A DNA stretch of 64,000 nt from Bruticola sp004554425 (GCA_958366945.1 CATXCY010000001.1:62001-126000), one strand, 5' to 3'; positions 36,701-44,981 are shown, numbered from the stretch's first letter. The notes: generated by a model from the letters alone, not told the origin. Program-made: numbers and translations.

Positions 36701-36863
36701 AGTGCAAAGTAACTACAACCGTATCGATTCCATAACGTTTAAGTAAGTCTAGGGTATATTCCATAACCGGACGGTTACATACAGGAACCATAGGCTTAGG
36801 TCTGCTAACTGTCAAAGGACGCAAGCGAGTACCTTCACCACCGGCCATAATCACTGCTTTCAT
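33732..36863 (-). CDS. Sugar-1-phosphate nucleotidyltransferase / phosphomannomutase-like fusion
   Basis: The 1043-residue protein begins MKAVIMAGGEGTRLRPLTVS, the nucleotidyltransferase signature, with GDGLTDIDL (metal site) and about 235 residues of that domain. A hexapeptide beta-helix follows (about 250-375). Then comes a phosphohexomutase-like region (about 385-850), and a tail of nearly 190 residues ending in a Ser/Glu-rich disordered stretch. The mutase part looks degenerate. The usual TASHNP phosphoserine motif is replaced by GGIHTRVYRDES, and the metal loop is DADAER instead of DGDADR. Similar fusions annotated mannose-1-phosphate guanylyltransferase/phosphomannomutase occur in Cyanobacteria. 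ATG 36863 has AGAGG 8 nt upstream. Nucleotide-sugar supply is the likely role. Confidence 0.88.
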   Translation of the reverse strand: MKAVIMAGGEGTRLRPLTVSRPKPMVPVCNRPVMEYTLDLLKRYGIDTVVVTLHYKAEDIISYFGDGTDFGLKIVYSIESSPMGTAGSVKQIQDTVGDDTFLVISGDGLTDIDLGRAVAFHKEKRSTATLVLMRVNNPLEYGVVITNENNAIERFLEKPSWGEVFSDQVNTGIYILEPEIFNLMEKGRSYDFSRDIFPKLLEQKKGLYGYVAGGYWCDIGDIDHYASAHRDMFDGKVLQEMVGTQRTPGVWIGEGTKIDPTAVLEAPLMIGRNCRIGAHTYVSSYTCIGDNCIIEEDVNLQRGIIFNNVFIGSKSNCVGAIICRQCTVKSGVTLNDSSVIGENVFIGRGATVRNQISIWPDKNIPDGSTISENLVWGKKNSETLFGRDSITGLGNLEITPEFAMKLGAAFGTSLPKGSTVTVSRDSRPVSRLINRAIISGLSSVGVNILDLRLLPAAVSRYIVSVTKAVGGIHTRVYRDESRLIEIEFFDESGINIDKIRQRKVENSFVRQDFRRTDVDEVGIISYMDTSVDKYIEGFIGHLDTKSIKEANFKVVIDYSYGTACQVLPFILNRLGVETVSINAYVDYDKAREAQEKKDEALRQLSNIVKPIGANLGIIMDADAERIYLVDEEGTAIKGTNLLALVALMVFRRNKDALVAVPISVPGIMEKLAQQQHGKIIRTKTDYRSIMHSAVVSEGRIALAGTSSGAFVFPKFSSGFDAMFLLAQMLEMMASDKRKLSEIAKAIPPHYSLSGSVECNWSEKAKVMRLLVERYRDEKLELLDGVRIDFDDDSSILMVPHPSLARINVWTDASSKERAKALMERARFVIPQLASADENAVKMERQEDDQHKMISPTTNIPEERAFHFWIPGRYLGVQVRSLRSFVDVLHYIETASLEYHMERNDFANWLRTELGRYLVALDLEQISKARYKGEELRRHILECFGEATSSSAAPEQSESDELEEAHLKIDDTPAVKTIGGIKFAPHYQSETESASSKDNVKLDKESSAQSDSALVVREVSAVESTSKLGEVSEEDSMSGAKAEQ

Positions 36864-37020
36864 AAAGTTCACCTCTAAAAAAATAATTAATTAGCTAAAG
36901 AACGAACTTACCAACAGAACCATAAAAAAGCACAAGAGCCCACCGATACTAATAAAAGTAACGGAAGAGCCCCTGTAATATCCCCCCATTTATTATTAAA
37001 GAAATGCCTAAGCAGATAGC

Positions 37021-38472
37021 TTAGTGCTTCTTACCTTTCTTGCCGCCCTTGGAAGGAATTTCCAAAACTACAGGTTCAGAAGCGGGCTCAAGCTCGGCAA
37101 CGGCTTCAGGCACAATGTCCTGAGCCACGGAAGCCTGTTCGGCTACTTCGGGCACTTTTTCAGCGCTCTTAGGCTCACTAATTTGCACCTCGATGGAAGC
37201 CGAAGTTACAGCGGGTTCTTCTTTGACAACTACGTCCTTTAAATTTTCAGGGATAGGAAGCATGCGCTGCAAAACCAAAGGAGAGATATCGACTTTGGTA
37301 AGGGAAACCATATCCTCAAGCTGCTTGCTGAGGAAATCGCGCTGCTGATCGATAATTATGCGCTGCAAACGAGCACTGAGATCTTCCATCCTATCCAAGA
37401 ACTCAAACTTGGCTTGAGGATTGGTTTGCTCCAAATGAGAGCGCATAAGAGTGGTAATTTTTTCGGTAGAAATAATAATGGCGCTGTCCAGCTTGTAAGC
37501 GGCTAAGTGAGCGCCTACCAAATAGGCTTGGTCTAAGGTCATAGGCTCGGTGCATAAGACCAAAAGATAACGCAAACCGTTAACAGAGAGGAAAATTTGA
37601 ACCGGCAAATCCTGGCTGCGATAGATCTTCATAGCACTGCCAGGAATACCCAGCTCAGCTAAAATACCACGTACCAAAATAAGTAACCACGTACGGTCGC
37701 TGAGCATATTTACGCCACTGTCGGTGCAAGCCAATACTTCTTCAATGATCTCGTCAGAAAGAGGGCTGCCACAAATGAAGCACTTAAAGGCTTTCTGGGA
37801 GCTTTCGTCGATAGTGGCTTTGTCAGCTACACGCAAAATTTGCTGGCCGGTGCGATGGCAAAGCACAGCGTAATCCATATTCAAAAGGCCTAAATCTTTG
37901 AAGTTGTGGATACGTCTCTCCAAAAGATCGCGATCCGGGCACTCGATCTTATTCAAGAAGATCGAGCCAGCATCTTTAATTTGCTCCAAAAGCTGACGAG
38001 ATTCACGATCCATAAGCATTTTAGCTGCAGCCAATTGCTCTTCAGTAGCGGGATTGGGATCGACTTCGGCGTCTTCAATTTCTAAAGGAAGCAAGTCGGT
38101 GCTAAGTTGCCAAGAAGGTAAACTATCGCAAATGCCGGCTAAAATGTCGCGTACTTCGCTGAAGAATTCATCAACGTCGCGAGTTTCATCATTAGTAATA
38201 ACTCCGGCCTGGATCAGAGCCTCTCCGCGTTTGGCTTTTATATAAAAGATGGTGCCTGCTTCGGGCAAGTAAAGCTCTCCAAGCATAAGAGGAGCGTCCT
38301 TCAAAGCAGCCATAAAATCGCAAGAGTTGGGTTCTAAACCTAAGCGGTTTAAGTATTCTAAACGCACTCTGTGAAGCAAAGAATTGTAACGAGCCTGCAA
38401 GCTCTGCCTCAGGTTGGAGGCCATTTCTTCATTGAGTTCTACAGGCAATTGCTTTTTGATAATTTTCAACAT
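37021..38472 (-). CDS. Protein of unknown function with basic C-terminal tail
   Basis: The 483-residue soluble protein is predominantly helical. It has one CxxC pair (FKCFICGSPL, about residue 225) followed by a mixed alpha/beta segment (LPVQIFLSVNGLRYLLVLC, LAAYKLDSAIIIS). The last 80 residues are rich in E, P, V and A and end GGKKGKKH. A CxxC without a second pair nearby does not make a clear zinc finger. No signal peptide. It lies between the nucleotidyltransferase fusion and proS, separated from both. No family recognised. Confidence 0.7.
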   Translation of the reverse strand: MLKIIKKQLPVELNEEMASNLRQSLQARYNSLLHRVRLEYLNRLGLEPNSCDFMAALKDAPLMLGELYLPEAGTIFYIKAKRGEALIQAGVITNDETRDVDEFFSEVRDILAGICDSLPSWQLSTDLLPLEIEDAEVDPNPATEEQLAAAKMLMDRESRQLLEQIKDAGSIFLNKIECPDRDLLERRIHNFKDLGLLNMDYAVLCHRTGQQILRVADKATIDESSQKAFKCFICGSPLSDEIIEEVLACTDSGVNMLSDRTWLLILVRGILAELGIPGSAMKIYRSQDLPVQIFLSVNGLRYLLVLCTEPMTLDQAYLVGAHLAAYKLDSAIIISTEKITTLMRSHLEQTNPQAKFEFLDRMEDLSARLQRIIIDQQRDFLSKQLEDMVSLTKVDISPLVLQRMLPIPENLKDVVVKEEPAVTSASIEVQISEPKSAEKVPEVAEQASVAQDIVPEAVAELEPASEPVVLEIPSKGGKKGKKH

Positions 38473-38861
38473 AAACGAAATCTCGCTATCCGTCCCTTTA
38501 ATCTACAAAAAACTGTGAACAGCCCATTAGCTAAAGGCAACGGCTCCCGAACATGCTCTCCAGAGATAAAACGGAGAGAATCTTGGGAGGCAGCGAACCG
38601 TTTTTTTGCCCAATAAGTCGAAATTGCGGGTATTCTTCGCCACAGACGACGCCCCACTCATCCGCTCACCGCGCCTCATATGCCTATAACCGAAGCAAGG
38701 GGCCTCACAACGCTTCTGTAGGGATTCTAGCGAACTCAAGAATCCTCCTGCTTCAACAAAAAAGGCGTCCTCCGTACTGCTTTCAAGTCAAGCAACTTTA
38801 AAGTACGGCCAACGCCTCTTTTATTATTTGTAATCGCAACTAATCGCGACTAAGTCTCACC
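38473..38861 (-). other. Structured intergenic region between proS and the unknown gene
   Basis: This 389-bp region is GC-richer than other spacers and holds several inverted repeats: CTCTCC/GGAGAG nested in CTCCC/GGGAG (about 38540-38590), GGATTCT/AGAATCC (38722-38745), and the proS terminator at its right end. It may be the leader of the gene starting at 38472 or hold an unrecognised RNA. I tested it by eye for tRNA and SRP RNA signatures and found none. Confidence 0.35.
38757..38816 (-). terminator. Terminator of proS
   Basis: GGCGT...CCGTACT (38764-38778) pairs with AGTACGG...ACGCC (38802-38816). On the minus strand the stem is followed by TTTTTTT. Confidence 0.8.
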
Positions 38862-40397
38862 CTAATAAGCCAAAGCAAAAAGTACTTTTTCGTTAGTCTC
38901 TTCACCACTGTAAATGCACTTGCCAGTTTCACCAGTTTGTTCAAAAGGTACACAACGAACAGCAGCCTTAGTTTCTTCTTTAATCTTGGCTTCAGCTTCA
39001 AGATTTTCTTTGAACCAGCAGCGTACAAAGCCGCCCTTAGTAAGGGCTTCTTTCAATTCATCGTAAGTGTTGACATCAACGGTACGCTCCTCACGATATT
39101 TGAGCGCCTTCTGATACATAGCTTCCTGAACTTCGTCCATCTTGGCCATAAACCAAGGATGACTAACCTCGGCAATCTTGCAAAATTGCTTGCTATTGTC
39201 GTGACGTACTTTAAGCACAAAAGCTTCGCCAGCCACATCACGAGGGCCAACCTCAAAGCGGAAAGGCACACCGCGCTGCTCCCAATAGAAGTGTTTTTCA
39301 ACAGCTCGCCCTTCACGCAAGTCGAGAACGATTTTTTGCGTCGCTGAATCGTCAATAAAGGTAGAGACAATTTCTCTATTCTTATCACGTTCTAAAGCAG
39401 CCTCTAAGCGCTCCTGACCGCAAATTTCTCCGGCCAAACGTTTGCAATAAGCGATAACTTGCTCTTTTTCATCGTCAGAGCGGTAAATAGGCACAATAGC
39501 TCCGACTACTGAAGCGACCTTAGGAGGCAAGACTAAACCTTCATCGTCGGAATGAGTCATAATCAAACCGCCTATTAAACGGGTAGAAACACCCCAAGAC
39601 GTAGTCCAGCAATGGCGCAACTGATTTTCTCTATCTAAATATTTGATATCGAAAGCTTTAGCGAAATTCTGGCCCAAGAAGTGAGAGGTGCCAGCTTGCA
39701 AAGCCTTACCATCTTGCATAAGAGCTTCAATAGCGTAAGTTCTTACCGCGCCAGGGAACTTCTCGCTTTCGGTTTTGCGTCCCTGAACTACAGGCATGGC
39801 TAAGAAATCATGAGCGAACTTAGCGTAAACGTTGAGCATTCTCTTGGTTTCTTCTTCAGCTTCTTCGGCAGTTTCATGAGCAGTATGCCCCTCTTGCCAC
39901 AAGAACTCGGAAGTACGCAAGAAAAGGCGAGTGCGCATTTCCCAGCGCATTACGTTAGCCCATTGGTTAATAAGCACAGGCAAATCGCGATAGCTCTGAA
40001 TCCATTGAGAATACATGTGGCCGATAATGGTTTCAGAAGTAGGACGAACCACAAAAGGCTCAGGCAAAGTAGAACTAGCAGCTAAACGGCCGTCTTCACC
40101 TTTTTTCAAAGAAGAGTGAGTTACAACAGCGCATTCCATAGCGAAGCCTTCAACATGCTGGGCTTCTTTTTCTAAAAAACTCACCGGAATTAAAAGAGGG
40201 AAATAGGCATTGACGTGGCCGGTAGCCTTAAAGCGGCGGTCCATATCACGCTGAATTGCTTCCCACATGGCGTAGCCATAAGGACGAATAACCATGCAAC
40301 CACGCACGGGCGAATAATCGGCTAATTCGGCAGCTTTAATAACATCAAGGTACCATTGGGAATAATCTTTAGCTCTGGTAGTAATATTTTTGGCCAT
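38862..40397 (-). CDS. proS: Prolyl-tRNA synthetase, archaeal/eukaryotic type
   Basis: The 511-residue class II synthetase starts KDYSQWYLDVIKAAELADYS and has VRGCMVIRPYGYAMWE, FVVRPTSETI (motif 2 region), RTSEFLWQEGHTAH and a C-terminal zinc-type domain ending in FALAY. This architecture, with a C-terminal Tyr and no internal editing domain between motifs 2 and 3, defines the archaeal/eukaryotic-like ProRS found in a minority of bacteria. The typical bacterial form has about 570 residues with an INS editing domain. It charges tRNA-Pro. The ribosome site GGAAC is distant (about 14 nt). Confidence 0.94.
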   Translation of the reverse strand: MAKNITTRAKDYSQWYLDVIKAAELADYSPVRGCMVIRPYGYAMWEAIQRDMDRRFKATGHVNAYFPLLIPVSFLEKEAQHVEGFAMECAVVTHSSLKKGEDGRLAASSTLPEPFVVRPTSETIIGHMYSQWIQSYRDLPVLINQWANVMRWEMRTRLFLRTSEFLWQEGHTAHETAEEAEEETKRMLNVYAKFAHDFLAMPVVQGRKTESEKFPGAVRTYAIEALMQDGKALQAGTSHFLGQNFAKAFDIKYLDRENQLRHCWTTSWGVSTRLIGGLIMTHSDDEGLVLPPKVASVVGAIVPIYRSDDEKEQVIAYCKRLAGEICGQERLEAALERDKNREIVSTFIDDSATQKIVLDLREGRAVEKHFYWEQRGVPFRFEVGPRDVAGEAFVLKVRHDNSKQFCKIAEVSHPWFMAKMDEVQEAMYQKALKYREERTVDVNTYDELKEALTKGGFVRCWFKENLEAEAKIKEETKAAVRCVPFEQTGETGKCIYSGEETNEKVLFALAY

Positions 40398-40445
40398 CTG
40401 GTTTAATTCTAAGTTCCTTTCTCACAAAATATATCCTAAAGGCGA

Positions 40446-40491
40446 AAGAGCCTTCGTCTAGAGCTAATTGAAGCCATAGCCGAAGGCTCTT
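40446..40491 (-). terminator. Terminator of the TPR gene
   Basis: AAGAGCCTTCG (40446-40456) pairs with CGAAGGCTCTT (40481-40491). The minus strand continues TCGCCTTTAGG, so the T tract is weak. Confidence 0.6.
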
Positions 40492-40509
40492 ATTCCGAGT
40501 TAAGTGTTA

Positions 40510-41760
40510 CTAATTGTTAGTTGCAGGAGCTTCAGCAGCGGGAGCTTCAGCAGCGGGAGCTTCAGCCGGAGCAGCTTCAGTAGCGGGAGCTTCGGCAGCG
40601 GGAGCTTCAGCCGGAGCAGCTTCAGTAGCAGGAGCCTTGGTGGCGGTAGCTTCAGCCGGAGCAGCTTTAGTAGAAGCAGCAGGCTTTTTGCCGTCGAGCT
40701 CATTAATCATTTCCTGAATGGCAGAACGCATTTGTGCAGTTTGTCCGCCCATATTAGCAGGAATCATATCGCGAGCTTCTTCGTAAGCCTTCTTAGCCGC
40801 AGCCTTGTCACCATTGCGCTGTTGGAACTGAGCCAATTCAAAGCAAAGCTGGATAGCCTGATCAATTTCACCCATGTTCTTAGCAATGAGAATAGCATTA
40901 TCTAAAGCCTTAACGCCTTCGGCATTATTGCCAATAGCAAAAGAGATAATGGCCTTAGTATGATAGGCGCCAATATTACCGGGATCGATCTTAACAGCAT
41001 CGTCCAAGAGAGGTATAGCTTCCTTGTACTGTTCTTTGCTGCCATACAAGCGAGCTAACTGAACTTCAGCTTCAACTTTTTGTACATTGCGACTGGTCTT
41101 GATGGTAGTTTCATCATCGCCAGGGTTAAGTTTAAGAGGCTGCTCACAGAACTTAATAATTTCCTTATACAGCTTAATAGCAGCGTCTTGCTTGTCTTCA
41201 CGCACTTCCAAATCGGCTAAGGTCTTTTTGGCGAGCAAGTAATTCTGATCGATGCCTAAAGCCTGAGTAAGGTAAGTACGCGCATTGGCGTAAGCTTCTT
41301 CTCTGGACATTTCCTTCTTGGCATCTTTATCTGCAGCCGGAGTTTGCCCTTTATCAGCTAAATCTTTGTCAATAGCAGCTTTAGTTTTGGCTTCTTGCTT
41401 GAGTGATTCAGCAGTAGAAAGGGTATCGCCTTTCTGCATCCAGTAGTAGCCTAAGTTGGCCAAAGCTTCTACGTTGCTGGCATCGGTGCCGACTTCTTTA
41501 GTATAGCGGTCAATTTCGCTCTGAATTTCGTCGACAGTACCCTGAGCTTGTTCCTGCCCGTTCTGATCTTCAGGCCCTCCAATGGCGAAGCACATAATGC
41601 CGGAAGTCATACAAAAGGCGATAACCAGAAACCAAACTCCAATTTGGATAAAAATATTTCTGCGCTTCTCCTGTGGAGAAATTTCGCGCACTTCAGCATC
41701 CACCTGACGCACAGCTTTGCGCTGTACGTTATCGGTAGATTTACGTCTACTGGAGGCCAT
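40510..41760 (-). CDS. Membrane-anchored tetratricopeptide-repeat protein with Ala/Pro/Glu tail
   Basis: The 416-residue protein has a basic N-terminus, one transmembrane helix (about 35-57, IGVWFLVIAFCMTSGIMCFA) and TPR units. Visible units are ALANLGYYWMQKGDTLSTAE, ARTYLTQALGIDQNYLLAKK, EVQLARLYGSKEQYKEAIPL, AYHTKAIISFAIGNNAEGVK and LCFELAQFQQRNGDKAAAKK. Residues about 355-416 are an A-P-A-E-A repeat, also visible at the DNA level as repeats of 15-30 bp. TPR domains mediate protein assembly; the repeat tail is typical of extended periplasmic linkers. AGGAG lies 8 nt before ATG 41760. Partner unknown. Confidence 0.85.
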   Translation of the reverse strand: MASSRRKSTDNVQRKAVRQVDAEVREISPQEKRRNIFIQIGVWFLVIAFCMTSGIMCFAIGGPEDQNGQEQAQGTVDEIQSEIDRYTKEVGTDASNVEALANLGYYWMQKGDTLSTAESLKQEAKTKAAIDKDLADKGQTPAADKDAKKEMSREEAYANARTYLTQALGIDQNYLLAKKTLADLEVREDKQDAAIKLYKEIIKFCEQPLKLNPGDDETTIKTSRNVQKVEAEVQLARLYGSKEQYKEAIPLLDDAVKIDPGNIGAYHTKAIISFAIGNNAEGVKALDNAILIAKNMGEIDQAIQLCFELAQFQQRNGDKAAAKKAYEEARDMIPANMGGQTAQMRSAIQEMINELDGKKPAASTKAAPAEATATKAPATEAAPAEAPAAEAPATEAAPAEAPAAEAPAAEAPATNN

Positions 41761-41890
41761 AACCTACGCTCCTAAAAAAAGTTCATCTAACCGCCGGCGC
41801 GACAAATGCTAGGCCAAGCGGACACAAAAAATGGCTTAAAACGTTCAACGCTCTAAGCCTTTTCCCTCTACATGCGTGATATAGAACGTA

Positions 41891-42691
41891 CTAAACAAAA
41901 AAGCCGACCATAGCCTCGCTAGAAATATCTTCTTCTTTAAGCAAGTCACGCAGACGCTTAACAGCCCTAGAGTGCATTTGTGAAATACGTTGCTTAGACA
42001 CTCCCAAAATGCGGGAAATTTTCTCAAAAGTAACGCCATTAAAATAGTGCATTTTTATCAAAAATTGTTCCCGTTCATCTAGCTTGTTTATGGCAGCGCA
42101 AAGGCAATTGCGTTCTTCAGAAAATTCCAACTCGCGAGAAGGATCGGAAAAACCCGGATCGGCAGGTACAACATCCATGATGGTACCCTCAGTAGTGTCA
42201 GACGCATTTAGAGGCTGATCCAAAGATAATAGATATACGCATCCCAAACAGGAAATTAAATCGAAAACTTCTCCTGCCGAAATTTTCAGTTCCTGAGCCA
42301 ATTCTTCTTCTGTGGGCTGACGACCACTCATAGAAGCAAATTTATCAATAGCTTTTTGTAAGGCTCTAGCTTTGCATCTGGTACGCTCGGGCAACCAGTC
42401 CATACGCCGTAAACCGTTATATATGGCACCGCGCACTACAGGAACAGCGTAAGTTTCAAATTTAAATCCGCGACTAAGCTCAAAGCCCTCTATGGCCCTC
42501 AACAGCCCGAATAATCCGTCACTGACAAGATCATCCATCTCGGCCGAACAATTAATTTTAGTAAAAACTTTAGCGGCCAATCCTCTCACAAGCGGCAGAT
42601 AATATTCAACCAACCGCTCTTGCAGCTCTGGATCTCCAGTATTTTTGTACTGCTGCCACAGAAGCCCTATGTCCACTTTCTTGTCTGTCAA
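41891..42691 (-). CDS. Sigma-28-type RNA polymerase sigma factor (FliA/WhiG family)
   Basis: The 266-residue sigma-70-family factor lacks region 1.1. Region 2 shows LVSDGLFGLLRAIEGFELSRGFKFETYAVPVVRGAIYNGLR, region 3 PTEEELAQELKISAGEVFDL, and region 4 FEKISRILGVSKQRISQMHSRAVKRL. The split layout and the short size match FliA/SigD/WhiG. It probably directs late flagellar genes, since flgJ-, flgG- and flgF-like genes lie just upstream. The start at 42691 is a TTG with only a weak GGAA site, so the true start may differ by a few codons. The leader holds a perfect 7-bp stem CGCCAAT/ATTGGCG (42748-42766). Confidence 0.87.
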   Translation of the reverse strand: MTDKKVDIGLLWQQYKNTGDPELQERLVEYYLPLVRGLAAKVFTKINCSAEMDDLVSDGLFGLLRAIEGFELSRGFKFETYAVPVVRGAIYNGLRRMDWLPERTRCKARALQKAIDKFASMSGRQPTEEELAQELKISAGEVFDLISCLGCVYLLSLDQPLNASDTTEGTIMDVVPADPGFSDPSRELEFSEERNCLCAAINKLDEREQFLIKMHYFNGVTFEKISRILGVSKQRISQMHSRAVKRLRDLLKEEDISSEAMVGFFV

Positions 42692-42836
42692 GCGAGGATT
42701 CCGTTCAAATATGGATTAGCAAAAGATAAAAAGCGCCCTTAAAACAGCGCCAATAACTAATTGGCGACGGATGTTTCTATTTCCCAAAAGGCCTTTTCTT
42801 CCTCTCAACTTTTTTAGTAAACTTAACAGAAAATTA

Positions 42837-42889
42837 AATAGGCAGCGCCGAGTTGCTAAGCGACTCAGCGCTGCCTATTTTTTTTTTTA
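42837..42889. terminator. Terminator downstream of the flagellar rod genes
   Basis: AATAGGCAGCGC (42837-42848) pairs with GCGCTGCCTATT (42868-42879) with an inner GAGT/ACTC extension. A long T run follows on the plus strand; TTAATTTT follows on the minus strand. It separates flgJ from the sigma gene. Confidence 0.8.
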
Positions 42890-42929
42890 GAAGCCACAAC
42901 CTTTGCTTAAAGCAAGAGGTACGCTCCAA

Positions 42930-43238
42930 CTACATCTGCTGTCCCTTCATTTGCTCGAAGAGGATACTAGCCAAACCTACGCCGCCATTTTGCGACCAGG
43001 CCTTAGCTCTCTCTTGATCGAGCATTCCTTGGAACATCTCTTGATCTTTGCCGCCGAAAAGTCCGCCTTCTTCGCCAGCGCCGCTGCATTTACGCATCTG
43101 AGCGAGCATTTGGTTGAGGAAAACGCTTTCCATTTGCTGACAAGCTTCACGAAGCTTAGCTTCATCTTGTGCCTTGGAAGGGGCAGAAGAAGTGGCAGCC
43201 TGGGCTAAAGGTTCAGGGGTAAAGCCTTCAATCTGCAT
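42930..43238 (-). CDS. flgJ: FlgJ-like rod-binding protein (no muramidase domain)
   Basis: The 102-residue product matches the FlgJ N-terminal domain: LREACQQMESVFLNQMLAQMRK, then GGLFGG.DQEMFQGMLDQE and NGGVGLASILFEQM. In E. coli this domain is fused to a muramidase that opens peptidoglycan for the rod; here only the rod-capping part exists, as in several phyla. ATG 43238 has GGAGG 5 nt upstream; an in-frame TTG at 43250 lies within that site. Follows flgG by 71 bp. Confidence 0.88.
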   Translation of the reverse strand: MQIEGFTPEPLAQAATSSAPSKAQDEAKLREACQQMESVFLNQMLAQMRKCSGAGEEGGLFGGKDQEMFQGMLDQERAKAWSQNGGVGLASILFEQMKGQQM

Positions 43239-43309
43239 AATAGCCTCCAAACTGGAACCTTAAGCGCTCGGCTTTCGCTCGAGCACTAAGATTAAAATAT
43301 CAATCGAAA

Positions 43310-44080
43310 CTAGCTCTGGAGCTGGTTGGTCATTCTCATCATTTCGTCAGCAGCTTGGACGCCCTTCTGGTTCATTTCAAAAGCGCGCTGAGCTTGGACG
43401 ATAGAAATCATCTCTTCAACTACGTTGATGTTGGATTTCTCGAGGTGGCCCTGAGCCAAAACGCCCAAACCATCTTCACCGGGGATGCTCTCAGTCTTGG
43501 CACCGGCAACGGGGGTCTCTACGTAGAGGTTGCCACCAATAGCTTGCAAACCAGCGGGGTTGAGGAAGCGGGTGAGTTTTACCTGGGCGATCTTCTCGGG
43601 CTGACCGTCGCCATCGATGCGTACACCGAAAACTTCACCGTTGGGGCGAACTTCGATATTAGTTACATCTTTGGGAACAGCAATGCCAAGAGACTGACCA
43701 GCGCTAGTTACGATCTCGCCTTTGTCGCCATCATACTTGAAAGCGCCGTCACGAGTATAAGCGGAAGTGCCGTCGGGCATAGTTACTTTGAAGAAACCGT
43801 CACCCTGAATAGCTACATCGTAAGGGTTGCTGGTCTTTTGCAAGGAGCCCTGAGAGAACATACGCTCGGTAGAAGAAGCACGAACACCCATACCAATCTG
43901 AGTACCGGCAGTAGCTTCGGTGCCCGGATCCTGCATGGTAGCGTAAAGCAAGTCCTGGAAGTCTACGCGGGTTTTCTTGAAACCGGTGGACTGCACGTTA
44001 GCCAGGTTGTTGGAAATATTATCCATATTCATCTGCTGGGCCATCATACCGGAAGCAGCAGTGTAAAGCGAACGCATCAT
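43310..44080 (-). CDS. flgG: Flagellar distal rod protein FlgG
   Basis: The 256-residue protein starts MRSLYTAASGMMAQQMNMDNISNNLANVQSTGFKK-like, the rod/hook N-terminal motif. It has YDVAIQGDGFFKVTMPDGTS and AYTRDGAFKYDGDG-type segments, and ends NVVEEMISIVQAQRAFEMNQK...ADEMMRMTNQL. These N- and C-terminal helices form the rod coiled coil. Length matches FlgG (about 260). It forms the distal rod beneath the hook. GGAGG lies about 10 nt upstream of ATG 44080. Codons are more C/G-ending than in neighbouring non-flagellar genes. Confidence 0.93.
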   Translation of the reverse strand: MMRSLYTAASGMMAQQMNMDNISNNLANVQSTGFKKTRVDFQDLLYATMQDPGTEATAGTQIGMGVRASSTERMFSQGSLQKTSNPYDVAIQGDGFFKVTMPDGTSAYTRDGAFKYDGDKGEIVTSAGQSLGIAVPKDVTNIEVRPNGEVFGVRIDGDGQPEKIAQVKLTRFLNPAGLQAIGGNLYVETPVAGAKTESIPGEDGLGVLAQGHLEKSNINVVEEMISIVQAQRAFEMNQKGVQAADEMMRMTNQLQS

Positions 44081-44207
44081 AATATTTGTTCCTCCAAATT
44101 AGACTTGTTGTACGAGCTTAGCAGAAGCTCTTACTATAATCCAGCTGTCCGCCATTTTTATTTTTAGGCGGACAAGCTGTATTTTTCAAACTGTCAGTTT
44201 AATCGAA

Positions 44208-44981
44208 TTAGCGAACGGCTCCGACGTTATTGACAGTCTTCTCCAACATTTTGTCGTTGGCCTGAAGAACCTTCTGGTTGGCTTCGTAGTTACGCGTCAC
44301 CATCATCAAGTCGACCATTTCGGTTAAAGCGTTGACGTTAGCCTGCTCTACGTATCCCTGTTTGAGCTGGAAATCGTTAGTAGCGCTGACTTTGGTTGTG
44401 GCGGTAAACTGGTTGTCACCGGTGCGCTTCAATTGGTCGGTATTGTCGAAAACGGCTACCAAGATCTTGTCAATGGGGCGACCGTCGCTGGAAATCACAC
44501 CGTCGTTGGAAACGGTAAAGTTGCTGCCCTGTAATTTGATGGGGCCGCGATGACCCATTACTTGAGAACCATCGGCAGTGACTAATTCACCATTGGTAGA
44601 GAGATGGAAATTACCGGCTCTGGTAAAGCGTACTCCGTCTTTGGTTTGGATAGTGAAGAAACCGCGTCCGTTATCATCCAAGGCCATATCAAAGGGGTTG
44701 CCGGTCTCCTTCAATGAACCCTGAGCGTTATGAGTCACCGAGCTGGTGTAGAGCTTACCGGAAACTTCCATACCGGGAGCGGTAGAGATCTCGTAAGAAG
44801 ACTGGGTCATGCCGTCCATGCCACCGACTTCACGATTGAGGATCTCGTTAAAAGAGGTAATCTGGGCACTTTCCTTGCGGAAACCAGCGGTACCTACATT
44901 GGCCAAGTTATTAGTGATGACATCTTGTTTAGCGGCTTGGGTCATCATACCCTGAGCAGCCATTCTCATCCCTTCAAGCAT
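44208..44981 (-). CDS. flgF: Flagellar proximal rod protein FlgF (FlgG paralog)
   Basis: The 257-residue product has the same architecture as FlgG: MRMAAQGMMTQAAKQDVITNN near the start, NPFDMALDDNGRGFFTIQTK, FTRAGNFHLSTNGELV, and C-terminal LTEMVDLMMVTRNYEANQKVL. It lies directly upstream of flgG, the normal flgF-flgG order. Lower similarity to canonical FlgG in the middle favours FlgF. ATG 44981 has GGAGG 7-8 nt upstream; the frame is open to 45026 without a ribosome site. Both proteins are exported by the flagellar type III apparatus and have no Sec signal. Confidence 0.88.
   Translation of the reverse strand: MLEGMRMAAQGMMTQAAKQDVITNNLANVGTAGFRKESAQITSFNEILNREVGGMDGMTQSSYEISTAPGMEVSGKLYTSSVTHNAQGSLKETGNPFDMALDDNGRGFFTIQTKDGVRFTRAGNFHLSTNGELVTADGSQVMGHRGPIKLQGSNFTVSNDGVISSDGRPIDKILVAVFDNTDQLKRTGDNQFTATTKVSATNDFQLKQGYVEQANVNALTEMVDLMMVTRNYEANQKVLQANDKMLEKTVNNVGAVR

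Noticed and set aside
38527..38739. tRNA, SRP RNA or tmRNA
   Set aside because: Stems exist, but no acceptor/T-arm layout, no SRP GGAAGCAGC-type core and no tmRNA motifs were found.
43355..44167. Long open frame opposite flgG on the plus strand
   Set aside because: It is a shadow of a strongly coding, C/G-biased gene; no ribosome site or family similarity, while flgG is certain.
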